DNA of 64,000 bases from Tropicimonas_B omnivorans (GTDB lineage: Bacteria > Pseudomonadota > Alphaproteobacteria > Rhodobacterales > Rhodobacteraceae), in NCBI RefSeq assembly GCF_031846565.1, contig NZ_JAVRHL010000003.1:248001-312000 (forward strand), in the 5' to 3' direction. The translations under genes were made by a program, and so were the position numbers. A model generated the notes under the pieces. It had not been told where the DNA came from. It ran no database searches and saw only the letters and a program-made list of their open reading frames with translations. Every line of letters begins with the position of its first letter. Position 1 is the first letter of the stretch. Below are positions 37,090 to 46,167 of the stretch, in pieces.

Positions 37090-38559
37090 ATGATCTCTCC
37101 CGTTCTCGTCTGGGGCGCGATCGGCGCCTTCGCCCTCATCGGCTTCGCGGTCGCCTTCGCCGCATCCCGCGGCAATACCGGCAGCGCCGTCGACTACTAT
37201 CTCGGCGGACGCGCCATCGGCGGGGCGGTCTCCGGCCTCAGCTATGCCGCGACGACCTATTCGGCCTTCATGCTCGTCGTTCTGACGGGCCTGACCTACA
37301 GGGGCGGGGTCGGGGCGCTCGGCTTCGAGCTGATCTACTTCTCGGGCCTGTCGCTCGTCGTGGTCTTCGGGCCGCGCTACTGGCTCGCCTCGCAGACCTG
37401 GGGGTTCGTGACACCGGCCGAGATGCTGGGACGCAGGTACGGCTCGCGGAGTGTCGCGCGGGCGACCGCCGTGGTCTCGCTGCTGTTCCTCATGCCCTAT
37501 TGCACGACGCAGATGGCCGGCATCGGCCTGTTGCTGTCCGGCGTCACCGGGGGCGCGATCACGCTTCCCCTGGCGGTCGCGGTCGGCGCGCTTCTGGCGA
37601 TCTTCTGGACGCTCGTCGCGGGCCTGCGCTCTGTCGCGTGGACGGATGCGGGTCAGGCCGCGGTGATGATGGTCGCGGCGCTACTCGCCGTCGGCTTCGT
37701 GGTCGCGGCGATCGGCGGGCCGGGGGCCTTCGCCGAGCGGGTGATGGAGGAGCGGGCGGCCTGGCTCGGCGTTCCCGGACCGGGCCTCTGGTCCCTGCCG
37801 ACCTTTCTCGCCCTGTCCGTGCCGTGGTTCTTCTTCCCGCTGTCGAACCCGCAGGTCAGCCAGCGCCTCTTCGCGGTGCGGGACCTTCGCGCGATGCGCT
37901 CCATGATCCTCTGGGTGCTCGGGTTCGGCCTTCTCTTCACGCTGATCTCGGTCGTCTGGGGCTTCGCCGCACTGATCCTGACACCCGATCTTGCGAACAG
38001 TTCCGAAGCGACGCCCGCGCTTCTGGCCTCCGGCGCGGTCCCGGTCTGGGTGTCGCTCCTCCTGATCGTCGGCATCCTGTCAGCGGCGGTCTCCACTCTC
38101 GATTCCATCGCCCTGACGCTCGGTGCCATGGTCGCGCGGGATCTCGCAGGGCGGGAGACGCAGGAGGCGCGGCAGGTCTTCGTCGGCCGGCTGGTGGTCG
38201 TCCTCGTCATCCTCTTCGCCGCGATCTTCGCGGTGCAGCAGGCGAGCATCGTGGATCAGCTCGCGGCCCTCTCGGCGGCCGGGCTCATCGTCTCCGTGCC
38301 CGCCATCGTCGGCGCGTTCTTCTGGCGGGGCGGAACGGCGGCAGGGGCGCTGGCCTCCCTCGTCGGCGGTGCTGCCCTCGCTCTGTGGTTGGCGCTGGGC
38401 GCAGGGATCTCGGTCTTCGATCCGGTGCTCTGCGGCAGTGTCATCGCGGCCTCGACCCTGCTGTTCGTCGGCGTCAGCGCCGTCACCCGCGGACGGCCGG
38501 ACGCCATCGACTTTCCGGGCGAGCTTCGCCCGCTCCTGAGCCGCAAGGCGATCTGGTAG
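37090..38559 (+). CDS. Sodium:solute symporter (SSS/SLC5 family)
   Basis: 489-residue membrane protein with about 13 helices. The N-terminal VDYYLGGRAIGGAVSGLSYA and YSAFMLVVLTGLTYRGGV are the SSS signature region; WTDAGQAAVMMVAALL and the ILSAAVSTLDSIALTLGAMV segment carry the sodium-site helices. It imports an organic solute with Na+. The substrate is not readable. It follows a 59-residue membrane protein by one base and precedes a receiver, a small membrane protein and an SLC5-fused kinase, which suggests its expression or activity is tied to that signalling set. Confidence 0.9.
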   Translation: MISPVLVWGAIGAFALIGFAVAFAASRGNTGSAVDYYLGGRAIGGAVSGLSYAATTYSAFMLVVLTGLTYRGGVGALGFELIYFSGLSLVVVFGPRYWLASQTWGFVTPAEMLGRRYGSRSVARATAVVSLLFLMPYCTTQMAGIGLLLSGVTGGAITLPLAVAVGALLAIFWTLVAGLRSVAWTDAGQAAVMMVAALLAVGFVVAAIGGPGAFAERVMEERAAWLGVPGPGLWSLPTFLALSVPWFFFPLSNPQVSQRLFAVRDLRAMRSMILWVLGFGLLFTLISVVWGFAALILTPDLANSSEATPALLASGAVPVWVSLLLIVGILSAAVSTLDSIALTLGAMVARDLAGRETQEARQVFVGRLVVVLVILFAAIFAVQQASIVDQLAALSAAGLIVSVPAIVGAFFWRGGTAAGALASLVGGAALALWLALGAGISVFDPVLCGSVIAASTLLFVGVSAVTRGRPDAIDFPGELRPLLSRKAIW

Positions 38560-38796
38560 GGGCCTGCGCCGTCGGCTGGTGCGCCGAGGCATTCCTTGCG
38601 CCGGAAGGGACGATCCCGGCCCGGGGCGCGTCCGCCCGCCGATTGCAGTCGCGCCCCCGTCTCTGAGCCTCACCCGCAGCTCACGGCGTTTTGACAAGTC
38701 GCCGGCGGCGGGCCAAGATGCACGTCGCGCGTGTGGTCCGGTGGGGAGGCCGACCACGCCGTTCCGCGCGCGGCGGCCGGGGGAGGGCCACCCAAG

Positions 38797-39174
38797 ATGG
38801 ACAAGCGTGTCCTGCTCGTCGAGGACGAACCGAACATCATCGAGGCCATCCGCTTCATCCTGTCCCGCGACGGGTGGACCGTGCTCACCCATTCGGACGG
38901 GACAACGGCGGTCGAGGCCGTGGCGCGGGCGGCACCGGATGTGCTCGTGCTCGACGTGATGCTGCCCGGCCGCTCGGGCTTCGACATCCTGCGCAGCCTC
39001 AGGGCAGACGGGACATCGGCGGGACTGCCGATCCTCGTTCTGACCGCCAAGGGGCAGGATCGCGACCGCGCCATGGCGGAGGAGGCCGGCGCGACACGGT
39101 TCATGACCAAGCCGTTCGCCAATGCCGAGATCCTGCAGAGCCTGTCGGATCTCTACGCCGGTGCGCGGGGATGA
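38797..39174 (+). CDS. Stand-alone response regulator receiver protein
   Basis: 125-residue single receiver domain. Acidic pocket VEDEP near residues 8-12, phosphoacceptor Asp53 in LDVMLPGRSG, Thr in LVLTAKG and the Lys in FMTKPF are all present. No output domain is attached, unlike CrbR-type partners of SLC5-linked kinases, which usually carry a DNA-binding domain. ATG 38797 is used because it gives the canonical MDKRVLLVEDEP start, with GGGAGG upstream; the longer frame to 38731 is not conserved-looking. Its stop overlaps the next small gene by four bases and the likely cognate kinase follows. Confidence 0.9.
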   Translation: MDKRVLLVEDEPNIIEAIRFILSRDGWTVLTHSDGTTAVEAVARAAPDVLVLDVMLPGRSGFDILRSLRADGTSAGLPILVLTAKGQDRDRAMAEEAGATRFMTKPFANAEILQSLSDLYAGARG

Positions 39175-39491
39175 GCGCCGGTGAGATGCCAGCCGCGGAG
39201 ACGCCAGCCGCGGAGACGCCCGCCGGGGAGCGGCGCGCGCTGTTTCTCGAACGCGGCTCCTATCGCCGCCGGCGGCTCATGGATGCTGCGCGCATCCTGC
39301 CCGTCGCCGGTGCGATCCTGCTGATCCTGCCGCTTCTGTGGCATTCGGGCTCTGCCGAGAACGGGCCGGGCCCGGCGGCGGACGCGATCTACGTCTTCGC
39401 CGTCTGGATCCTGCTGATCGCCGGGGCGGCCATCCTGTCACGCTTCCTCACCGTGCCGCGGGCGGAGCCGCCGCGCGGGCGCGAGCCGTAG
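39171..39491 (+). CDS. Small two-helix membrane protein in the kinase operon
   Basis: 106-residue protein. The first 20 residues contain a tandem repeat (PAAETPAAETPA) from a directly repeated 15-base unit. They are followed by a basic stretch (ERGSYRRRRLMDAARI) and two hydrophobic helices, about residues 42-57 and 72-90. The start overlaps the receiver stop as ATGA and the symporter-fused kinase begins 13 bases later, so it is part of the signalling operon. No family recognised. It could be a membrane accessory of the kinase. Confidence 0.7.
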   Translation: MSAGEMPAAETPAAETPAGERRALFLERGSYRRRRLMDAARILPVAGAILLILPLLWHSGSAENGPGPAADAIYVFAVWILLIAGAAILSRFLTVPRAEPPRGREP

Positions 39492-39504
39492 GGCGGCAGG
39501 GGCC

Positions 39505-42198
39505 ATGCCCTTCAATCTCCTCCTCGCCATCGCGCTGACCTATGTCGCCGCGCTCTTCCTCATCGCATTCCTGGCGGATCGCCGGGCCCAGCGGGGGCAG
39601 GGCCGCTGGCTGTCCTCGCCGCTGGTCTACACCCTTTCCCTGTCGGTCTATTGCACCGCGTGGACGTTCTACGGCGCGGTCGGATACGCGGCGCGGTCCG
39701 GCCTCGAATATCTGACGATCTATCTCGGGCCGACCCTCGTCTTCGCCGGTTGGTGGCTGATCCTGCGCAAGCTCGTGCGGGTGGGACGGACGCAGCGGAT
39801 CACCTCGATCGCGGATCTGATTTCCTCCCGCTACGGCAAGTCGACGCTTCTCGGCGTCATGGTCACGCTCCTCGCGGTTCTCGGCACCACGCCCTACATC
39901 GCGCTCCAGCTTCAGTCGGTCGCCCTCTCCCTCGGGGTCTTCGCGCTGCCCGGAACGACGGGCTGGGTGGCGGCGGATCCCACCGCCACGGGGCTCTGGG
40001 TCGCGGCGGGGCTCGCCGCCTTCACGATCCTCTTCGGCACACGCAACCTCGACGCGAACGAGCGGCATCCGGGCGTCGTCATGGCGATCGCGGTGGAGGC
40101 CGTCGTCAAGCTCGTGGCGCTGATCGCCCTCGGCATCTTCGTCGTCTGGGGGATCGGCGGTGGCGTCTCGCAGACGCTGGCGCGGATCGACGCTGCCGCC
40201 CATCCCGGATGGGAACTGGCCGGCGGCCGTTGGGCAGGGCTGACCTTCACCTCCGCCGCCGCGATCCTCTGCCTGCCGCGCATGTTCCAGGTCATGGTGG
40301 TGGAGAATGCCGACGAAGCCCACCTCGCTATCGCCGGCTGGGCCTTTCCGCTCTACCTGATGCTGATCTCGCTCTTCGTGCTGCCGATCGCCGCGATGGG
40401 ACTGGAGCGGTTGCCGGACGGTGCGAACCCGGACCTCTTCGTGCTGACGCTGCCGCTCGCTGAGGGGCAGGGGGCGCTGGCGACGCTCGCCTTTCTCGGC
40501 GGCTTCTCCTCGGCCACATCCATGGTCATCGTCGCGGCGATCGCCCTGTCCACCATGGTCTCGAACCACATCGTCATGCCGCTCTATCTCGCCCGGCGCC
40601 CGGCGGGGGCGACCATGTCAGGGGACGTGCGCGCCGCCGTCCTTCGCGCGCGGCGCCTCTCGATCGCGGGTGTATTGCTCCTCGGCTATCTCTATTACCG
40701 AATGTCCGGCGGGTCTGAGGCATTGGCGTCCATCGGCCTCATCTCCTTCGTCGGCGTCGCACAGGTCCTCCCGGCTCTCATGGGGGGGCTCTTCTGGCGC
40801 GGGGCGACGCGCACCGGCGCCGCGGCCGGGCTCGGGATCGGCTTCGCCGTCTGGGTCTACGCGCTCTTTCTGCCGAGCTTCGGGCCCGAGGGGCTGATCT
40901 CCGCCGGTGTCCTCGCCGATGGCCCCGCCGGGCTCCACTGGCTCCGCCCGCAGGCGCTGTTCGGCATCGTCGGGCTGGACCCGGTCATCCATGCGCTCGT
41001 CTGGTCGATGCTGCTGAATATCGGTGTCTTCTGCGTCGTCTCGCTCGCCAGCTTTCCGAGCCCGCTCGAGCGGCTTCAGGGCGCCCAGATGGTCAACGTG
41101 TTCGAGCGCACGCTCGGCGCCCGCGGCTGGAGCCACGGCTCTGCGGAGGCGGAAGACCTCTTGACGATGGCGCAGCGCATTCTCGGCCCCTCGGAAGCGC
41201 GCGCCCTCTTCGCCGAAGAGGCACGGGCGCAGGGCAAGGCGGACGGCCTTCCGGACACGACGCCCGAGTTTCTCGGCCGCCTCGAACGCAAGCTCTCGGG
41301 CTCCGTCGGCGCCGCCACCGCCCATGCCATGGTCGCCCAGATCACCGGATCCGCGGCGGTGCAGGTTGAGGACCTCCTGCGCGTGGCCGACGAGGCGCAG
41401 CAGATCATGGAGTATTCGAGCCGTCTCGAGGCTCAGTCCGACGAACTGCGCCGCACCGCAAAGGCCCTTCGCGAAAGCAACGCCAAGCTCACCGCGATCA
41501 GCGCGCAGAAGGACGCTTTTCTCAGCCAGATCAGCCACGAGCTGCGCACGCCCATGACCTCGATCCGTGCCTTTTCCGAGATCCTGCGCGATCACGGGCT
41601 GACCGCCGTGGAGCGGGAGCGCTATGCGGGGATCGTCCATGACGAGGCGATCCGTCTGACGCGTCTGCTCGACGATCTTCTGGACCTCTCCGTGCTGGAG
41701 AACGCTCAGGTCTCGCTCAACCTCGCCGAGGTGCGTCTCGTGGATCTGATCGACCGCGCGGTGGATGCCGCCTCCGCCGTTCCCGGCGCGACGCGTGTCG
41801 AGGTGCGGAGGGACAGGGACGCGGAGGCGGTCTCACTGGTCACCGATGCGGACCGCCTGACGCAGGTGTTCATCAATCTCATCGGCAACGCCTACAAGTA
41901 CTGTGACGCCGCCTCTCCGGTCCTGAGCGTTGAGGTCGTCGCCGATGCCGAGACGATCCGCGTCGACGTGATCGACAACGGCCCCGGAATTCCGCCCGGC
42001 GCGCGGGACATCGTCTTCGAGAAGTTCTCCCGCCTCGGGGAGCCCGGAGCCGCCGGCGGGGCAGGGCTCGGCCTCGCCATCTGCCGGGAGATCGCCCACC
42101 GACTCGGCGGCCGGATCGTCTATCTGCCGGAGCGGGAGGGCGGAGCGTTCCGCCTCACCCTTCCGCGCGGCCTTGGGCTGGCGGACGCGGCCGAATGA
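39505..42198 (+). CDS. SLC5-symporter-fused sensor histidine kinase (CrbS-like)
   Basis: 897-residue hybrid of transporter and kinase. Residues about 1-520 are a sodium:solute-symporter-like domain of about 13 helices (AWTFYGAVGYAARSGLEYLT; WWLILRKLVRVGRTQRITSI; ISSRYGKSTLLGVM). A linker and coiled coil (about 570-660) lead to the HisKA domain with phospho-accepting His678 in SQISHELRTPMTSIRAF, and a HATPase with the N-box (INLIGNAYKYC), DNGPGIP and GGAGLGLAICREIA. This is the architecture of CrbS/MctS-type kinases that sense acetate or other carboxylates and control acs-type genes. There is no fused receiver; the likely partner is the stand-alone receiver upstream. Confidence 0.93.
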   Translation: MPFNLLLAIALTYVAALFLIAFLADRRAQRGQGRWLSSPLVYTLSLSVYCTAWTFYGAVGYAARSGLEYLTIYLGPTLVFAGWWLILRKLVRVGRTQRITSIADLISSRYGKSTLLGVMVTLLAVLGTTPYIALQLQSVALSLGVFALPGTTGWVAADPTATGLWVAAGLAAFTILFGTRNLDANERHPGVVMAIAVEAVVKLVALIALGIFVVWGIGGGVSQTLARIDAAAHPGWELAGGRWAGLTFTSAAAILCLPRMFQVMVVENADEAHLAIAGWAFPLYLMLISLFVLPIAAMGLERLPDGANPDLFVLTLPLAEGQGALATLAFLGGFSSATSMVIVAAIALSTMVSNHIVMPLYLARRPAGATMSGDVRAAVLRARRLSIAGVLLLGYLYYRMSGGSEALASIGLISFVGVAQVLPALMGGLFWRGATRTGAAAGLGIGFAVWVYALFLPSFGPEGLISAGVLADGPAGLHWLRPQALFGIVGLDPVIHALVWSMLLNIGVFCVVSLASFPSPLERLQGAQMVNVFERTLGARGWSHGSAEAEDLLTMAQRILGPSEARALFAEEARAQGKADGLPDTTPEFLGRLERKLSGSVGAATAHAMVAQITGSAAVQVEDLLRVADEAQQIMEYSSRLEAQSDELRRTAKALRESNAKLTAISAQKDAFLSQISHELRTPMTSIRAFSEILRDHGLTAVERERYAGIVHDEAIRLTRLLDDLLDLSVLENAQVSLNLAEVRLVDLIDRAVDAASAVPGATRVEVRRDRDAEAVSLVTDADRLTQVFINLIGNAYKYCDAASPVLSVEVVADAETIRVDVIDNGPGIPPGARDIVFEKFSRLGEPGAAGGAGLGLAICREIAHRLGGRIVYLPEREGGAFRLTLPRGLGLADAAE

Positions 42199-42322
42199 CG
42201 GGCGCGGCGGGACGCGGGCGCGCGGTTTCCGGTGCGCGTTAACGTCCCGCTTACCCGCCATCGGCTAAACCCCGGGATGTGCGGCCCCGATCGGGGCGTC
42301 TGGACAGGCGAGGCTTGGGGCG

Positions 42323-43486
42323 GTGTCCGACCGAGACGACAAGACTGAAACAGCCGTGCTTCGGCGCATGTCTGAAACGTCCCGCCGGACGGATCCCGGT
42401 GGCCGCGTGCTCACGCCGGAACGCGCGCTGTCGCATGCGCTGTCGAAGGTGGCCGACGACGAGATCGGCCTTGTCCTGCAGGTCTCCGGCGTGGAAACGG
42501 CCCGCGCCAGCCTGCCCGAACTGCTAGAACTTCTGCCTGAGGACGGCCTTCTCGCGCTTCTCGACGGGTTCGAGGGGGCGCAAGGGGTGGTCAGTCTCGA
42601 CCAGGCTCTGTTCGGCGCCGCCATCGAGATGCAGATGACGAGCGAGCTGGGGCGCGCCGCGCCGCAGCCTCGCCGCCCCACGCGGACCGATGCCGCGCTC
42701 CTAGCCGACCTGATCGATGGCGCCCTCTCGGGAATGGGGGCGACGCTCGCCGGGCGGGAGGAGGCGCGCTGGGCCGCCGGTTGGGGCTACTCGTCCCACC
42801 TGCCCGAAATCCGCCCCCTCGGCCTGATGCTCGAAGAGACGGAGTACCGCAGCATAACGCTGAAGATGTCCCTCGGCGTCGGCACCGGCCGCATAGGCGA
42901 GCTGCGCCTGTTCGTGCCCGCCATCGGCCGCGGTCCTGTCAGCCCCTCGTCAGACGGTGCGGACGAGGATGCGGGCGACAGCTGGGGGGATCGTCTGCGC
43001 CAGAACGTGATGGAGGCCGATGTTCCGCTCGACGCGATCCTCTGCCGCTTGCCGATGCGCCTGTCCGAGGCCGGCCGGCTCGCCGTGGGGGACGTGCTGC
43101 CGATCCCGGTCGCGGCGCTTGGCGAGGTGGAGCTCGTGGCGGGGGAGGCGGGGGCGATCCGGCGCGGCTGCCTGGGACAGATCCACGGCCTCCGCGCCCT
43201 TCGCCTCGGTCCGGCCGATGGCACCCCACCGGAGACGGACGAAGCCCCCGCGGGCCACGGGTTCGAGGCGATGCCGGGCCCGCATCCCGGCTCCAATTCG
43301 CGGCCGGCTCCCGCTCCGCCCCTCGCGGCGATGGACCCGCACGGGGCCCCCCAGATGCCGGTGCCGGGCGCTGGAGACATGTCCGATCCTGGCGACGGCG
43401 ATGCGGGCGCGCCTCGAAGCTCGGAGACGGGCGAGGCGGGCGGCGCCCTGCCTGATATTCCGGGCCTGCCGCCCCTTGCGGGTTAG
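42323..43486 (+). CDS. FliM-like flagellar motor switch protein (SpoA domain)
   Basis: 387-residue protein. The middle domain (about residues 110-200) has DAALLADLIDGALSGMGATL and GLMLEETEYRSITLKMSLGV, resembling the FliM/CheC fold. A SpoA-like domain follows near 230-295 (CRLPMRLSEAGRLAVGDVLP and LVAGEAGAIRRGCLGQIHGL). The C-terminal ~95 residues are Pro/Gly-rich and disordered. FliM-type proteins form the cytoplasmic switch ring of the flagellar motor and bind CheY-P. No other flagellar gene is nearby, so this is a stray or specialised paralogue. GTG 42323 is used; ATG 42368 is an alternative start. Confidence 0.75.
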   Translation: MSDRDDKTETAVLRRMSETSRRTDPGGRVLTPERALSHALSKVADDEIGLVLQVSGVETARASLPELLELLPEDGLLALLDGFEGAQGVVSLDQALFGAAIEMQMTSELGRAAPQPRRPTRTDAALLADLIDGALSGMGATLAGREEARWAAGWGYSSHLPEIRPLGLMLEETEYRSITLKMSLGVGTGRIGELRLFVPAIGRGPVSPSSDGADEDAGDSWGDRLRQNVMEADVPLDAILCRLPMRLSEAGRLAVGDVLPIPVAALGEVELVAGEAGAIRRGCLGQIHGLRALRLGPADGTPPETDEAPAGHGFEAMPGPHPGSNSRPAPAPPLAAMDPHGAPQMPVPGAGDMSDPGDGDAGAPRSSETGEAGGALPDIPGLPPLAG

Positions 43487-43600
43487 AAGCAGGCAGAGAC
43501 CGTGTCTTCACCGGTCCCGGACGGCGTCGGGGAGGCCGCGCCCTCATGCACGGCATCGGCGTCCCGCCGGGACCAGCCGACGCGCGGGGGTGGCGCGCGA

Positions 43601-44023
43601 TCAGCCGCGGTGCAGCGCTTCGAGTTGCGGGCGAAGCTGTTCGAGGTTGTAACCGGCGCGCGCCGCAGTCTCGATCAGCTCGTCCGGCGGGGTGGAGGGG
43701 GCGGCGCCCAGCATCCACACCACGGTGCAGCGCGTTCCGGAGGCGCAGTACGCGAGGCTGGGGCCCGCTCCGGCAATCGCCGCAACCTGCGCCTCCACCT
43801 TCTCGGGCGACATCGTCTGATGGGTGATCGGATTGTCGAAGAACTGAAGTCCGGCCGCCTCCGCCGCTTTTCTCAGGTCAGCGGACTGAAGGCCGGGAGG
43901 CACCTCCGAATCGGGGCGGTTGCAGATGATCGAGGCAAAGCCCGCCTCGGCGAGGGCGGGTACGTCCTCCGGTTCGATCTGCGGCGATACGGAGTGGGCG
44001 GGGGTGAGCTGGCGGATATCCAT
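43601..44023 (-). CDS. DUF442/TIGR01244-type phosphatase-like protein
   Basis: 140-residue protein starting MDIRQLTPAHSVSPQIEPED. It matches the small domain found at the N-terminus of beta-lactamase-hydrolase-like proteins: the phrase AGFASIICNRPDSEVP, then a loop YCASGTRC containing Cys-x4-Arg as in the related CRSGTRS motif of dual-specificity-phosphatase-like folds. Such proteins are linked to sulfide/persulfide metabolism or act as phosphatases; which applies is unknown. ATG 44023 is used because the family begins with this methionine; the extension to 44059 is basic and unconserved. Cytoplasmic, no signal peptide. Confidence 0.85.
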   Translation of the reverse strand: MDIRQLTPAHSVSPQIEPEDVPALAEAGFASIICNRPDSEVPPGLQSADLRKAAEAAGLQFFDNPITHQTMSPEKVEAQVAAIAGAGPSLAYCASGTRCTVVWMLGAAPSTPPDELIETAARAGYNLEQLRPQLEALHRG

Positions 44024-44157
44024 GAGGCGGACGATTGCGCCCCGCGCCCGCCGGGTCAAGCCCGCGCACTACGGGATCCCGCGGCCGCGCTTGTCATCCC
44101 GCCGCCGGACCGCCATCTTCGCGCGCGGATGAGCGCAACTGCAAGACCGGAGGCGGC

Positions 44158-46155
44158 ATGAGCGGACTGAGCCTCGAGACCGGATCCCGGGACGGCACGC
44201 GACTGCTTCGGCTCAAGGGGGGCGGCGACGACACCGGCGCACTGCGGGACATCGTCCGGGCCCTGGCGGAGGAGGACGCCACGCAGGGGATCGTCTTGGT
44301 GATTTCCCCCGCCGCGACCTGCCCGGCGGAGAGGCTGCCCGATCCCGACTTTTCCGCGGCGCTCGATGCCGCGACCCTCGCCATCGAGACCTCGCCATGG
44401 CCCGTCGTTGCCGTCATCCGCGGCGCAGCAACGGGACCGCTTCTCTCCCTCGCGCTGGCCTGTCCCGTCCGGCTGGCCTGGACGGGCGCAACGCTTGCCT
44501 GTCCCGAAACGCGCCTTGGCCTCATTCCGGGAGGCGGTGCGATGCAGCGGATGGCCCGGCTCTGCGGTGCCGCGGCGGCGCTCGCGGTTCTGCAGGGCTC
44601 GCCGCTCGTTCCGGAGCAGGCCGAGGCTCTCGGTCTCGTCGATGCCGTGATCGAGGAGGATCCGGTCGGCGCAGCGGCCTCCCTCGCCGCGGAGCTGGCC
44701 GGGGAGGGCGCCGAGCGCGTTCGTGACCGCGCCCGGCATCTCGCGGACCCCGCGGCCTGGAGCGCGGCGGTGTCGGATGCGCGCGCGCGGCTATCGCCTG
44801 CCGAGATTGCGGCCCGCAAGGCTGTCGACTGCGTGGAAGTCGCGTTGCTGCTGCCGTTCGACGCGGCGCTCGATTACGAGCGGGCCGCGCTGTCCGACCT
44901 CGCCGGCAGCTCTGAGAGCCGGGCATTGCGGGCCCTCGCTGTCGCCGAAGCCCGCGCGGCACGGCTGGGGGAGGGCGCGACCGAGACCGGCGAGCTCACG
45001 ATCCTCGGCGCCGGGCCGGCCGGCATAGAGCTTGCGGCCATCGCGCTGGCGGCGGATCTGGACGTGCGGCTCTGCGATCCCGATCCGCGGGCCCTCGAGA
45101 CATCCCGCCGGCAGCTCGCCGCAGCCATCGGCGGCGCGCCGGACAGGCTGACCACGGGAGGAATCGAGGCAGCGGAGGGCGCCGCGACCGTCGCCGATTG
45201 CACCGACGGCACTCCGCCATGGCGATCGGCGGCGCTCGCGCGGATCGGAGCGGGTTTGCCGCAAGGGGGTCTGCTGATCGATGCAACGGACAGCCCCGAT
45301 CCGGTGCGGTGCGCTCGGGAGGCTGGCGTGGAGGAGGGCGTCCTCGGCCTGCGCCTCGCCGATCCCCTGAAGGGCGGGCGGCTCGCCGAGATCATCCTGC
45401 CCGAGACCGCCGAAGACGAGGGGCCGCTCGGTCGCCGCGCCGCCGCCCTGTTCCAGGCGATGGGGCTCGTTCCGCTGTTTTCCCGCGGCGCGGCGGTGGT
45501 GCCGGCGCTCGGCGCGGCGCTCCTCGAGGCGGCGGATCACCTCGTGGAGGACGGCGCGGCTCCAGACTCGGTCGACGCGGCCCTCGTCCGGGCGGGCTTC
45601 GCTGTCGGACCTTTCGAGGCGCTGGACCGGGATGGGCACGGGCCCGCCATGGCGCGGCGGCGGGCCATGGCGGCGGGCCGCGATCCGCGGCGTCGCTACA
45701 CGCTCCTCGGCGATCTACTCGTGGCCGAGGGCCGCACCGGGCGCGCAGCGCGCCGGGGGTACTACATCTGGAACGAAGAGGGCGTCCGGCTGCGCCCCGA
45801 TCCGGTGATCCCGTCGCTCGCGGTCGCCGCGCGGGAGGAGGCCGGGATCGCGCCGCGCCCCGTTTCGGAGGAGGAGATCGTGGAGCGTGCCATGCTGTCG
45901 CTCCTCCTCGAGGGGATCCGGCTGGTGGATGCCGGGATCCTTGGGGCGGCGTCCGATGTGGATGTCGCCGTCATCCACGGGCTGGCGCTCTCGCAATCCG
46001 CGGGCGGGCCGGTGCACCGCGCCGATATCCGGCCGCTTATGACCACGCGCGCCCGGCTTCTCAAGCTGGCGCGGGAAGAGGATGCGCTTCACTGGGCCGT
46101 GCCGGATCTGATCGAGGAGCACGTCCGGACGGAGACCCCCCTCTACGAGGGCTGA
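44158..46155 (+). CDS. FadB-like enoyl-CoA hydratase/3-hydroxyacyl-CoA dehydrogenase, possibly degenerate
   Basis: 665-residue multifunctional-enzyme homologue. The N-terminal hydratase/isomerase half shows WPVVAVIRGAATGPLLSLALACP and CPETRLGLIPGGGAMQRMARL; the dehydrogenase half begins LTILGAGPAGIELAAIALAADL (Rossmann GxGxxG) and ends in two HAD C-terminal domains (VDAALVRAGFAVGPFEALD). Key residues look altered. The glutamate expected in the GG-CELALAC motif is Ser in GPLLSLALAC. The dehydrogenase histidine motif (usually HFFNP) reads GLRLADP. Reduced or changed activity is therefore inferred; the PETRLG glutamate is kept. There is no thiolase gene beside it. ATG 44158 has GGAGG upstream; the frame continues upstream without support. 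Confidence 0.8.
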   Translation: MSGLSLETGSRDGTRLLRLKGGGDDTGALRDIVRALAEEDATQGIVLVISPAATCPAERLPDPDFSAALDAATLAIETSPWPVVAVIRGAATGPLLSLALACPVRLAWTGATLACPETRLGLIPGGGAMQRMARLCGAAAALAVLQGSPLVPEQAEALGLVDAVIEEDPVGAAASLAAELAGEGAERVRDRARHLADPAAWSAAVSDARARLSPAEIAARKAVDCVEVALLLPFDAALDYERAALSDLAGSSESRALRALAVAEARAARLGEGATETGELTILGAGPAGIELAAIALAADLDVRLCDPDPRALETSRRQLAAAIGGAPDRLTTGGIEAAEGAATVADCTDGTPPWRSAALARIGAGLPQGGLLIDATDSPDPVRCAREAGVEEGVLGLRLADPLKGGRLAEIILPETAEDEGPLGRRAAALFQAMGLVPLFSRGAAVVPALGAALLEAADHLVEDGAAPDSVDAALVRAGFAVGPFEALDRDGHGPAMARRRAMAAGRDPRRRYTLLGDLLVAEGRTGRAARRGYYIWNEEGVRLRPDPVIPSLAVAAREEAGIAPRPVSEEEIVERAMLSLLLEGIRLVDAGILGAASDVDVAVIHGLALSQSAGGPVHRADIRPLMTTRARLLKLAREEDALHWAVPDLIEEHVRTETPLYEG

Positions 46156-46167
46156 CTGCTGCGGGGA

